The notes under the pieces are model-generated. The model saw only the letters and a program-made list of their open reading frames with translations, was not told where the DNA came from and did no database searches. The position numbers and the translations under genes are program-made. From assembly GCF_019038465.1 (NCBI RefSeq), contig NZ_JAFKRH010000006.1, positions 1-64,000 of the forward strand: DNA of 64,000 bases, read 5' to 3'. Origin of the DNA: Synechococcus sp. CCY 0621. GTDB taxonomy: Bacteria; Cyanobacteriota; Cyanobacteriia; PCC-6307; Cyanobiaceae. Positions 43,563 to 52,249 of the stretch are shown piece after piece; the stretch's first letter is position 1, and every line of letters starts with the position of its first letter.

Positions 43563-43766
43563 ATGAAAACCGCCCCCGTCCCATGGAGCCTCACCTGGCG
43601 TGAAGATGGCGAGCTCGGAACCCAGGATCTCTTTGACCTGCTCCAGGTCCTTGTGGCCAATGAAAGTCACGAGGTCCAGATGTCCTTGATCTCCGCCGTC
43701 GAGCAGCTCTCGACCAGCGATCTCCAGGTGATGGCCTGCGAGGAAGTGACCCGGATGTGCGCCTGA
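43563..43766 (+). CDS. 67-aa conserved-looking hypothetical protein
   Basis: A 67-aa acidic protein from ATG 43563; an ATG at 43533 in frame adds ten residues. It is mostly helical (TQDLFDLLQVLVANESHEVQ, MSLISAVEQLSTSDLQ), without a membrane segment. No clear ribosome-binding site is seen. It is divergent from the rbp gene and converges with the next gene 8 nt away. The composition looks like a real small protein, but no family is known to me. Confidence 0.55.
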   Translation: MKTAPVPWSLTWREDGELGTQDLFDLLQVLVANESHEVQMSLISAVEQLSTSDLQVMACEEVTRMCA

Positions 43767-43774
43767 GGCGCCGA

Positions 43775-44098
43775 TCAGATTGGGTAGCGCTTGGAGGTGG
43801 CGTCCCTGCAGCTGCTGCGGGCCGAGGCGATGCTGCTGCCGCTGGTGATGCGATCGGCCACACAGCTGCAGGCGTAGTTGGCCATCCCGTCGGGAGCCTT
43901 CTTGCCGGACTGGGCCAGTTCCGTTTCGAAGGCGGAGAGGCAGATCGAGCGCACCACCTCGCCGATGGGGCCGGAGGCCGCCTGCGCCGGCCCCCCGGTC
44001 GGCCCGAAGGCCGCCAGGGCCACCAGGCTGAGGCTCAGCCAGCCAGGGCCTGGCTGGACGCGGAGGGAACGCAAACGGGGCCGCTGCTGGGAAGGCAT
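43775..44098 (-). CDS. exported small Cys-containing hypothetical protein
   Basis: A 107-aa protein with a signal-like N-terminus (WLSLSLVALAAFGPTGGPAQAA, cleavage near residue 41) and a 65-aa mature part with Cys in VRSICLSAF, YACSCVADRI and SSCRDAT. Four cysteines suggest two disulfides outside the cell. The function is unknown. It lies 47 nt downstream of the DEAD-box helicase gene. Confidence 0.6.
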   Translation of the reverse strand: MPSQQRPRLRSLRVQPGPGWLSLSLVALAAFGPTGGPAQAASGPIGEVVRSICLSAFETELAQSGKKAPDGMANYACSCVADRITSGSSIASARSSCRDATSKRYPI

Positions 44099-44145
44099 GG
44101 TGAGTCGGCGTTGTGAGTCGGCGTGGTGAACGCCGGCGAGGGGAA

Positions 44146-46140
44146 TCAGGAGCCCAGTCGGGAGATCTGAAGTTCCTTGTTCATCACCCGCAGGCGACGA
44201 AGGTCTGCGAAGACGTCCTCGGGCATGCCCTTGGGCAGATCGACGGTGCTGTGGGCATCGAAGATGCGGATCTTTCCGATCGAGCGGCCGGCGAGGCCGG
44301 ATTCGTTGGCGATGGCGCCCACAATGTTCCCGGGCTTGACCCGATCGCGCCAGCCCACTTCGATGCGGAACCGCTCCATATTGTCCTCAGGGCCGTCTTC
44401 GCCGCGCTCCTGGCTGCGGTCGTTGAAGGGCCGGCGATCCCCGCCCCGCTCCCTGTCACCACGGTCGCGGTCGCGCTCCCTGGTGGGGGCACCGGGACGG
44501 GACTGGCCCCAGCGCTCCTCACCCTGAAGCAGCAGGGGTTTGCTGCCCAGCCCCAGCTCCAGGGCGGCGAGGGCCAGCTGGTCGGGGCTGCAGGATTGCT
44601 CCTGGGCCACCCGTTGCAGGATTTCGGCCAGCAGGGCCCGCTCTTCCGGGTTGCAGACCGGCTGCTGCAGGGCCGTGGTCAGCTTCTGGCGCAGGCGATC
44701 GAGGCGATGCTGGTTGATGCTGGCGTTGCCGGGCACCTCCATGGCTTCGATCGGCTGGTTGACGGCGCGCTCCAGACCGCCCAGGAAGCGACGCTCCCGC
44801 GGGGTCAGGAACAGGATCGCCTCGCCGCTGCGCCCTGCCCGACCGGTGCGGCCGATGCGGTGCACGTAGGCCTCGCCGTCAAAGGGGATGTCGTAGTTGA
44901 TGACCAGGCCGATGCGGTCGACGTCGAGACCCCTGGCCGCCACGTCGGTGGCCACCAGCACGTTGACGCGGCCATCGCGCAGACGCTCGATCGTGCGCTC
45001 CCGCTGGGTCTGGGGCACGTCGCCGTTGAGCACCGCCACGTCGTAGCCGTGCTGCTCGAGGGACTCGGCCACCGTGAGGGTGATGGCCTTGGTGCGGGCG
45101 AAGATGATCACCCCTTCGCTGCCCTCGGCCTCGAGCACCCGCTCGAGGGCCTCCAGCTTCTGGGGCCCGTTCACCACGAGGTGACGCTGACGGATGCGGC
45201 GGCCGTCGGCGGCCTTCTGGCGAATCGTGACCTCGGCAGGGTCCTTGAGATAGTTCTGGGAGATGCGGCGGATCTCTGAGGGCATGGTGGCGGAGAACAG
45301 CACCACCTGACGTTCGGCAGGGAGCTGCTCGAGCACCCACTTGACATCGTCGATGAAGCCCATGCGGAGCATCTCATCGGCCTCGTCCAGCACCAGGCTG
45401 CGCAGACCGGACAGGTCGAGGGTGCCCTGGCGCATGTGATCCATCACCCGGCCGGGGGTACCCACGACAATCTGCACGCCCCGGCGCAGATGCTGGATCT
45501 GGTCGCGGAAATCGGCGCCGCCGTAGATCGGCAGCACCTTGACGCCCTTCATGCAGGCTGCATAGCTGTTGAAGGCCTCCGCCACCTGCATCGCCAGTTC
45601 GCGGGTGGGGGTCAGCACCAGCACCTGGGGGGTGCGTTGGCCGGCATCGAGGCGCTCCAGCAGGGGCAGGCCGAAGGCTGCCGTCTTGCCGGTGCCGGTC
45701 TGGGCCTGGCCCACCAGGTCGCGGCCGAGCATCAGCTCGGGAATGGCGGCTTTCTGGATCGGGGAGGGTTCCTCGAAGCCGATAGCCGCCAGGCCGTCGA
45801 GGAGTTCACGGCGCAGGCCGAAGGCGGCGAAGGCGCTGACGGGGACGGTGGTTTCCGCCTCGGGAAGGGCGCTCGCGAGGTCCGTTTCCGGGTCGGCGGA
45901 AGCTACGGAATCGGGGATGACAATGGTGAGGTCGTCCTCCTGTGGAGCCACGACGGACGAGAGGATGTTGTCCTCGTAAGGCTGCTCGATGGCCGCCTGG
46001 GAATCAGCGGCACCGATGAGGGTGCTGCCGTCAATGATCTGGGTCACGGAATGCTGGAGCCTGGTGAATCCTTCAACGCAGGCCGGCAGCGGACCGTGGG
46101 AATGGGTGCCTTGCACCCGGGCTGCCTTGCCCTTGCTCAA
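44146..46140 (-). CDS. DEAD-box RNA helicase (CsdA/DeaD-like)
   Basis: A 664-aa helicase. The core follows a non-conserved N-terminal region of about 100 aa: Q motif FGLRRELLDGLAAIGFEEPS, motif I AQTGTGKT, Ia PTRELAMQ, II VLDEADEML, III SATMP and VI HRIGRTGRAGR. A C-terminal RNA-binding domain (FRIEVGWRDRVKPGNIVGAI) of the DbpA type follows a basic, Arg/Asp-rich linker. It unwinds RNA, for ribosome assembly or at low temperature. I keep a TTG start at 46140 because it overlaps the cupin stop (TTGA); a GTG at 46047 would also fit. Confidence 0.92.
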   Translation of the reverse strand: MSKGKAARVQGTHSHGPLPACVEGFTRLQHSVTQIIDGSTLIGAADSQAAIEQPYEDNILSSVVAPQEDDLTIVIPDSVASADPETDLASALPEAETTVPVSAFAAFGLRRELLDGLAAIGFEEPSPIQKAAIPELMLGRDLVGQAQTGTGKTAAFGLPLLERLDAGQRTPQVLVLTPTRELAMQVAEAFNSYAACMKGVKVLPIYGGADFRDQIQHLRRGVQIVVGTPGRVMDHMRQGTLDLSGLRSLVLDEADEMLRMGFIDDVKWVLEQLPAERQVVLFSATMPSEIRRISQNYLKDPAEVTIRQKAADGRRIRQRHLVVNGPQKLEALERVLEAEGSEGVIIFARTKAITLTVAESLEQHGYDVAVLNGDVPQTQRERTIERLRDGRVNVLVATDVAARGLDVDRIGLVINYDIPFDGEAYVHRIGRTGRAGRSGEAILFLTPRERRFLGGLERAVNQPIEAMEVPGNASINQHRLDRLRQKLTTALQQPVCNPEERALLAEILQRVAQEQSCSPDQLALAALELGLGSKPLLLQGEERWGQSRPGAPTRERDRDRGDRERGGDRRPFNDRSQERGEDGPEDNMERFRIEVGWRDRVKPGNIVGAIANESGLAGRSIGKIRIFDAHSTVDLPKGMPEDVFADLRRLRVMNKELQISRLGS

Positions 46141-46514
46141 AGGTTGAAATGAGACTTTACCACCCGGCCGTAATCATCGCTGAATCGTTCGATGTCGTCC
46201 TCCTGCAGCTGCGTGCCCAGCTGCACCTCGATGATTTCCAGGTCGGACGCTGCCGCCGCCGTTGCCCGATGGACGCCACCGCAGGGCACGAACAGGGTGG
46301 CGCCGGGGACGGCGGCGGTGCCATCGCCATTGCACTCCATCATTCCCGAGCCGGCGACCACCACCCAGTGCTCGCTGCGGTGCAGGTGGCGCTGGAGACT
46401 GATCCGCTGATTCGCCGTGATCAGGAGCCGTTTGACGAGATAGCCGGGGCCCGTCGCCAGGGTCTCGAACCATCCCCAGGGACGATGGACGCGTTCAGTG
46501 CTGGACGCTGTCAA
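46137..46514 (-). CDS. cupin, phosphomannose isomerase type II-like domain
   Basis: A 125-aa cupin. HRPWGWFETLATGPGYLVKR and LQRHLHRSEHWVVVAGSGMM are the marks of the C-terminal domain of mannose-6-phosphate isomerase/GDP-mannose pyrophosphorylase, with the metal His pair in HLHRSEHW. A second motif is LFVPCGGVHRA. In the full protein it isomerises mannose-6-P; alone it may do so or bind sugars. It precedes the helicase gene, overlapping by 4 nt. Confidence 0.85.
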   Translation of the reverse strand: MTASSTERVHRPWGWFETLATGPGYLVKRLLITANQRISLQRHLHRSEHWVVVAGSGMMECNGDGTAAVPGATLFVPCGGVHRATAAAASDLEIIEVQLGTQLQEDDIERFSDDYGRVVKSHFNL

Positions 46515-46826
46515 TGGCTCGCGCTGGGTGGGGACTCGGCGAGGAGAAAAGACTGACCGGAACCACCTGGGGCCAGGGAATCCATGGGGGTTGTCCCTGT
46601 CGACCTCGGGGCACCTGAGGGGCCGTGTCCGGCAGGGCCGGGCCGATCCTTCGTGACGATGCAGGAGGGCATTCCTCGATGGGGTGTGGAGGAATGGAGG
46701 GGCTCCCTGAAGGGGAGAAATCCCAGCGGTGGAGACTATTGGAGCAGGGGGTCCGGAGAGTTCGACACGGGGTGCCGCGCCGATGGATGAACTATGGATC
46801 CGTGGTCGATGCCAGCCCCGGACGGT
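46515..46826. other. 312-nt intergenic region without recognised feature
   Basis: Between the cupin start and the recD stop. Short open frames on the plus strand (46584 and 46625) have no protein-like character. I looked for tRNA, tmRNA, RNase P RNA and SRP RNA signatures and found none. It presumably holds the promoter of the cupin-helicase unit. Confidence 0.4.
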
Positions 46827-48455
46827 TCACTTTTCGTAGACACTTGAGGCCGCAGCGGTGAGCAGCAGGGCGCCCTGCCTGGCACGGGTCAGGGCGGTAT
46901 AGAGCAGGCGGCCATCCTGGGATCCGCCGCTGGGCAGCAGCACGATCACCTCGTCGGCTTCGCTGCCCTGGGCCTTGTGCACCGTCAGGGCCAGGGCGGG
47001 CTCGGCCGCCCCAGCCAGCTGGCTTGGATGGATCCAGAGCAGCTCCCCCTCAGCGTCGCCGAACAGCAGCCGCGCCGATGGGCCCGGCCCGCCCACGAGC
47101 AGCCCCACATCCCCGTTGGCCAGGTCCAGTTCCGGCAGGTTGCGCCGGCAGAGCACGGGGGTGCCCGCTGGCAGATCCTGCAGGTCGCCGTCCAGTCGTC
47201 CCCCCAGCAGGGTCCGATGGATCGCCTCCAGCCCCCAGGGTCCCTGGCGCTGGGGGGCCATCACCAGTAGTCGGTCACGCGCGGCGAGCAGTTCGTGGCA
47301 GCCTTGAGCGGTTCCTGGCCGGCAGTTTGCCGCCAGCCCTGCCAGGGAGGCCTGGTGGCGGCGCAGCCGCTCCAGCAACTCCGGCGGCAGGTTCCGGGGG
47401 GAGCAATGACGCCACTGCAGGTTGTCGGTGGGCTCCAGGGCCTGCAGCAGCGGCAGGATGGTGGCGATCGGGTCGGTGGTGACGGCGCCGGTGGCCAGGC
47501 CCTGCCGCAGGGCGCTGGCCACCGCGGCAATCGCCCCGGCGTTGCGGTAGGTGGTGGTCAGGGTGATGGCGGCGTCCCCGAGCTGGCCCCGGTGCTTGGG
47601 CCGTTGCAGCTCCTGGAGCACGGCCCCCGGCGCGATCGGCGGTAGCTGGCCCGGGTCGCCCACCAGCACCAGCCGGCAGCTGCCGGGCAGGGCCTCCAAC
47701 AGGGCGGCCATCAGGCCCAGGTCCAGCATCGACACCTCATCCACCACCAGCAGGTCGAGCTCGAGGGGGCGGCCGCGGTGACGGCCGAACCGGTTGCCTC
47801 GGCTCTCCAGCAGCCGGTGCAGGGTCGTGCAGGGGATGGTGCCCCCGGTGGCGGCCCTCAGGCGCCCCGCCGCCTTGCCAGTGGGTGCCGCCAGGTGCAG
47901 GCGGCCGCTCGGCTCCATGGCCCGGACGGCCGCGATCATGGCGGCCACCGTGCTGGTCTTGCCGGTGCCGGGCCCCCCTTCCAGCAGCACCAGTCCGTGG
48001 TTCAGCACCGCGACCACCGCCTGCCGCTGGCGACCATCGAGGCCCGCCAGGGCGGGAAGGTCCTGGGCCTCGGCCACCGCCCCAGAAGCCGGTGGTTCCA
48101 GGTTGCCGGCACGGGCGATCATGGCCTCGATCACCTCCTGACGCTGCCGTTGCCAGCGGCGCCACTGCAGCCGTCCCGCCTCCAGGGCCACGGGGCCGTC
48201 CGGATCCCTGCAGAGCGGACTGTCGGCCACGGCTCTGCAGTGGCCCTCCGGCCAGGACGCTTCGCTGACGCCGGCCGGTGCCGGTCCGTTCAGATCCAGC
48301 TCCAGTTCTCCCCGCGCCAGGGCGGCGGTGAGGGCGTGGATCAGCTCGCCGATCAGGGGATCACAGGGGGTGCCGTAGAGACGCGGCAGGGCTTCGGCCA
48401 GGCTGGGGCCGAGGGCCGCCACCCAGGGCTGGGGGGTGTGGCTGGGGTCCCTCAT
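46827..48455 (-). CDS. recD: exodeoxyribonuclease V alpha subunit RecD
   Basis: A 542-aa protein starting at an ATG that overlaps the recB stop (ATGA). SF1 helicase motifs are visible: LLEGGPGTGKTST near residue 160, APTGKAAGRL, LLVVDEVSMLDL, LVGDPGQLPP and the C-terminal LTVHKAQGSEADEV with LYTALTRARQG. It is the fast 5'-3' motor of RecBCD. Length is a little short compared with E. coli RecD. The frame extends left into recB for 280 codons but is a shadow there. Confidence 0.95.
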   Translation of the reverse strand: MRDPSHTPQPWVAALGPSLAEALPRLYGTPCDPLIGELIHALTAALARGELELDLNGPAPAGVSEASWPEGHCRAVADSPLCRDPDGPVALEAGRLQWRRWQRQRQEVIEAMIARAGNLEPPASGAVAEAQDLPALAGLDGRQRQAVVAVLNHGLVLLEGGPGTGKTSTVAAMIAAVRAMEPSGRLHLAAPTGKAAGRLRAATGGTIPCTTLHRLLESRGNRFGRHRGRPLELDLLVVDEVSMLDLGLMAALLEALPGSCRLVLVGDPGQLPPIAPGAVLQELQRPKHRGQLGDAAITLTTTYRNAGAIAAVASALRQGLATGAVTTDPIATILPLLQALEPTDNLQWRHCSPRNLPPELLERLRRHQASLAGLAANCRPGTAQGCHELLAARDRLLVMAPQRQGPWGLEAIHRTLLGGRLDGDLQDLPAGTPVLCRRNLPELDLANGDVGLLVGGPGPSARLLFGDAEGELLWIHPSQLAGAAEPALALTVHKAQGSEADEVIVLLPSGGSQDGRLLYTALTRARQGALLLTAAASSVYEK

Positions 48456-51400
48456 GGCGACCCCGCTCCGCTGCCGGCTGCGGCGTGGCCGCCCAGGGCG
48501 CCGTCGAGGGCGAGCACCCGCGCCAGTGGCGGCCGTTCCACGAACAGGCCCGGCACCGCTCCGGGCAGGGCCCGTGCCCCTGTTTCCCCGGGGGCACCGC
48601 GCAGGAAGACGTAGGCGTAGCCCCCCAGATGGCGCTCCGGCGCATAGCCCGGCAGGCGCCAGCCCAGATAGCGGTGCAGGGCCACCAGATAGAGGTGGGC
48701 CTGGAGGGGGTAGTGGCTGTGGGCCATCAGGGCGGCCATCGTCTCCTGGCCGTAGTGGCGGGGGCCGCAGGCCAGGGGCCGGCCCTCGCTGTCCCGCCGG
48801 CCCAGCCAGTTGCTCTTCCAGTCGGCCACCCACCAGCGCTCCTGTCCGTCGGTCCCGGTGGCGGTGAAGATCAGGTCGATCGAACCGGTGAGAAAGCCGC
48901 GGCTGGCCACCGGAAGGGCCGCGACGCTTGCGGCATAGGCGGCGCCGAAAGCGCCGCCGGGGTGGTCGGCGAAGGCCGCCGCCAGGCCCGCGGCCCTGGC
49001 GAAGCCGAGGGTGAGATCGAAGTTCATCTCGTTCAGCCGGCGTTCCGGCCCCAGGTCGGCCACCCGCAGGCACCCCAGCTCGGCGCCGAAGGGGGTGAGG
49101 CGCACCAGCTCCAGTCCCTGCAGCAGCGGCTCCAGGGGGTCCGCCTCCAGGCCGGCCCGGCGCAGCTCCCGCTCCACCAGCTCCCGGTTGGCCGCCGCGT
49201 CGGTGGGACGGCGATAGTCCAGCTGCTCCAGCATCCGGTGCAGGCAGTCGCCAGCGGCCGCACCGCGGGCGAAACCGGCCAAGGGGCCCTGCTCGGGCCA
49301 CAGGCCGTCCCCAGCCTCCGGGGCCTCCTCGGCGGGGCTGGGATCATTGGTGTCCCGGCCTTCGTCGAGGGCGGCCACCGACACCGGGGCGCTGTGGGCA
49401 GCGCGGGTCCAGGCGGTGTAGCTGCTGCGGCCCCAGGCCGTGTCCAGGTGACGCAAGGGGACAGGCCCGCAGCCCAGGGCGGCGATGGCCTCCGGGGGCT
49501 GGGGCAGGCGGCGACGGGTTGGCGGCTGCGTGGGGGGGTGGCGCAGATCCAGCTGCAGCGAACGCTGGGCGATCTCCTGCCGCAGTCGCGCCTGCCAGTC
49601 CCCGTCGCCCAGGGCTGCGACGGAGTCGTCGTCATCGGGATCGGGCAGGGGCTCGCCGGCAAACAGCCAGGGGAACAGGGGGTTGGCCTGCTGACCCTTG
49701 GCCGGCGCCCAGGCCAGCACCAGCAGATGCTGGGCGCGGGTGACGGCCACGTAGGCCAGCCGCTCCCGCTCGGCCCGTTCGGCCTGCCGCTGCTGGCGGA
49801 GTGCTTGCCATCCCTGGCCCCAGGAGGGACGCAGGTGAAGGTCGAGGTGGGACTCGGCGCTGCCGGGCGGCTGCCAGCGGATTCCCACCCGGTGCCGGCC
49901 CGATGGAGCGGTGCCGGCCGCCTCCCAGAGATAGGGGCAGACCACCACGGGAAACTCCAGTCCCTTGCTGCGGTGCACCGTGATCACCGTCACAGCCTCG
50001 TCCACCTTGTCGCTGTGGGCCTGGTGGGACTCCGGGATGGTTCCGGAGGCCCGGCTCTGGTCCAGCCGCAGCCGCCGCAGCCAGTCGGCGGCGGCCACCA
50101 GGGCGAGGTGCTCCACGTGCAGCCGTTCCTGCAGCAGTTCGGCCACCTGCTGCAGATCCGCCAGCAAGCGGCCGCCGGCACTCAGTCGGGCCAGGCCTTC
50201 GCCGTTCACCAGCTGGGAGAGCACCCCGAGCGGTCCCTGATCGGGTAGATCCCTGGCCAGGGCCTGAAGCCGTCCGGCCAGCTCGCTCCATTCGCCCGGC
50301 TCGGCGGCGGCGATCCGCTCGGCCGACCAGGCGAGCAGGGGGGAGGCGGCCAGCAGCCGCAGGCGGTTGGGATCGGCCGGATCGGCGAGGGCATCCAGCA
50401 GCCGCTGCAGGGCGGTGGCCGCCGGGCTGGCGAACACATCGGCCTTGCTCACCAGCCGGCTGGCGATGCCCTGGCGCTCCAGGGCTCCGCGCTGCTGCTC
50501 CGCCTGGTGGTGGTTGTGGACCAGCAGGGCGACGTCGCCGGCACGCAGGGGGCGGGGGGGCTGGCCGTCGCCCGCCACCAGGGCGGGGGCCTCCGCCAGC
50601 AGCTCCGCGACGGCCCCGGCCACCAGGTCGGGCAGCCGGCCCTCCAGCGCACTCTTGCTGGGCAGGGGGGCCTCGGCCGTCCGCTCACTGCCAAGCCAGA
50701 GCAGGCGCACCGGGGCCATGCCGTCGGGGCCGCGGCGCTGGGATCGGGCCTCCACCGCCGGCACCGGCAGAAGCGAGCGGGGCAGGCCCGCAGGGGCCAT
50801 CAGCGCGTTGAGGCTGTCGATCAGCGCCGGGCTGGAGCGCCGGTTCTCCTGCAGGGCGAGCACCCGCGCGGCGCTGCGGCGGGCCCGCCTGTAGGTGTCC
50901 AGGTCGCCGCCCCGGAAGCGGTAGATGGCCTGCTTCGGATCGCCCACCATCACCAGCAGGTGGGCGTCATCCGCAAAGGCGAGCCGCAGGATCCGCCACT
51001 GGACGGGGTCGGTGTCCTGGAACTCGTCGATCAGGGCCGCCCGGTACCGCTCCCCCACCGCCCGCAGCAGGGGGGTGGGAGCCGTGGCCTCTGGGCCAGG
51101 GTCGAGCCCCTCGAGCAGCTGGGCGAAGCCGATGTTGCCGCTGCGCGCCCGTCGCCGGGCCAGCTCGGCCCGCCCCCAGTGGCAGCCGTGCAGCAGCACC
51201 GCTTCGGCCGGACCCTCCCGCAGGGCGGCCACCGCCTCCAGCAGGTCCGGGCAGGGCAGTCGGATGTCTGGCTCAGGGCCTTCCAGCGACCGGGCCACCC
51301 GGCTGAACGTTTCGGGGTGGAAGTACCCCCCCAGCTCCTTCTCGGCACGGACGGCGGCGTAACTGCCGCTGTCGTCCTGGCCGGCGAGCCAGGCCTCGAC

Positions 51401-52249
51401 CAGCCCGCAGTGATCGGTTCTGGGCTTGGCGGCATAGGGCGTGGTGCTGCTGGCGCCGGCGGCGCGCCAGTCGCCGGCAGCGTTCCGGAAGGCCTGGTCC
51501 AGGGTCTGGCCATGGTCCGCCCAGGCCTGCTTGAACTGTCTCCAGGGCTGGTCCCACAGCGTCTCCTGCTGCTCCACCAGCGGCCGATCCAGGCTCAGAC
51601 CTTCGGGCAGGGGCTCAAGGACCAGGCCGGGATCCCCGTCCAGCAGGTGCAACAGCCGCTCCAGGTCGTCCAGGCCGGCGCCCGTCGCCAACCCTTCCAC
51701 CAGATGCAGGGGAAGGGCCAGCACCTGCTGCTGCCAGTAATCGTGGGCGACCTGGCGCACCAGTTCACCGGCATCGGTCTCCACCGTCAGCTCAGGCGGG
51801 CTGGCGGCCTCCATGGCCTGGCGCCGCAGCGTGCGCTGGCAGAAGCCATGGATGGTGGTGATGTCGGCGGCGTCGAGTTCTTCGAGGGCCAGCAGCAGCA
51901 GGCCCTGCACCGTGCCGCGGGCGCCGGCCTCCGCCGGCTGGCGCTCCAGCCATTGCTCCAGCACGGGATCGGGAGCCCGCCAGCCGGGGGGAGGGCGAAG
52001 GCCGGTGAGCGCCTCCTGGATCCGACGGCCGATGCGGTCGCGCAGTTCCGCTGCCGCCGCGTTGGTGTAGGTCACCACCAGCAGCTGTCGCAGCCCCAGC
52101 CGCCGCTCGGCCAGGAGCCGCAGCACCAGGTGGGCCAGGGCGAAGGTCTTGCCGGTGCCGGCGCTGGCCTCCAGCAGCAGCACGCCGTCATCGAGGGGGA
52201 CGGCGTTGGCATCGAAGCTTTCGGGGGATGGGGCCTCGATGGTGGTCAT
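48452..52249 (-). CDS. recB: exodeoxyribonuclease V beta subunit RecB
   Basis: A 1265-aa helicase-nuclease. Walker A is EASAGTGKTF near residue 27, followed by TYTNAAAAELRDRIGRR, ALIDEFQDTDPVQWRIL and VTVHRSKGLEFPVVVCPY. The C-terminal nuclease has GSIDLIFTAT and the DxK motif in VADWKSN, so the nuclease appears intact. It unwinds DNA 3'-5' and cuts it. It overlaps recC upstream and recD downstream by 4 nt each, fixing the stoichiometry of the three subunits. Confidence 0.96.
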   Translation of the reverse strand: MTTIEAPSPESFDANAVPLDDGVLLLEASAGTGKTFALAHLVLRLLAERRLGLRQLLVVTYTNAAAAELRDRIGRRIQEALTGLRPPPGWRAPDPVLEQWLERQPAEAGARGTVQGLLLLALEELDAADITTIHGFCQRTLRRQAMEAASPPELTVETDAGELVRQVAHDYWQQQVLALPLHLVEGLATGAGLDDLERLLHLLDGDPGLVLEPLPEGLSLDRPLVEQQETLWDQPWRQFKQAWADHGQTLDQAFRNAAGDWRAAGASSTTPYAAKPRTDHCGLVEAWLAGQDDSGSYAAVRAEKELGGYFHPETFSRVARSLEGPEPDIRLPCPDLLEAVAALREGPAEAVLLHGCHWGRAELARRRARSGNIGFAQLLEGLDPGPEATAPTPLLRAVGERYRAALIDEFQDTDPVQWRILRLAFADDAHLLVMVGDPKQAIYRFRGGDLDTYRRARRSAARVLALQENRRSSPALIDSLNALMAPAGLPRSLLPVPAVEARSQRRGPDGMAPVRLLWLGSERTAEAPLPSKSALEGRLPDLVAGAVAELLAEAPALVAGDGQPPRPLRAGDVALLVHNHHQAEQQRGALERQGIASRLVSKADVFASPAATALQRLLDALADPADPNRLRLLAASPLLAWSAERIAAAEPGEWSELAGRLQALARDLPDQGPLGVLSQLVNGEGLARLSAGGRLLADLQQVAELLQERLHVEHLALVAAADWLRRLRLDQSRASGTIPESHQAHSDKVDEAVTVITVHRSKGLEFPVVVCPYLWEAAGTAPSGRHRVGIRWQPPGSAESHLDLHLRPSWGQGWQALRQQRQAERAERERLAYVAVTRAQHLLVLAWAPAKGQQANPLFPWLFAGEPLPDPDDDDSVAALGDGDWQARLRQEIAQRSLQLDLRHPPTQPPTRRRLPQPPEAIAALGCGPVPLRHLDTAWGRSSYTAWTRAAHSAPVSVAALDEGRDTNDPSPAEEAPEAGDGLWPEQGPLAGFARGAAAGDCLHRMLEQLDYRRPTDAAANRELVERELRRAGLEADPLEPLLQGLELVRLTPFGAELGCLRVADLGPERRLNEMNFDLTLGFARAAGLAAAFADHPGGAFGAAYAASVAALPVASRGFLTGSIDLIFTATGTDGQERWWVADWKSNWLGRRDSEGRPLACGPRHYGQETMAALMAHSHYPLQAHLYLVALHRYLGWRLPGYAPERHLGGYAYVFLRGAPGETGARALPGAVPGLFVERPPLARVLALDGALGGHAAAGSGAGSP

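Noticed and set aside
46515-46826. Possible RNA gene (TTCGA-like segment near 46757)
   Set aside because: The flanking bases do not form a T-arm or cloverleaf, and no tmRNA, RNase P or SRP signature is present.
46827-49301. A longer 824-aa RecD
   Set aside because: The first 280 codons lie in another frame of recB; the ATG at 48455 with ATGA overlap is the real start.
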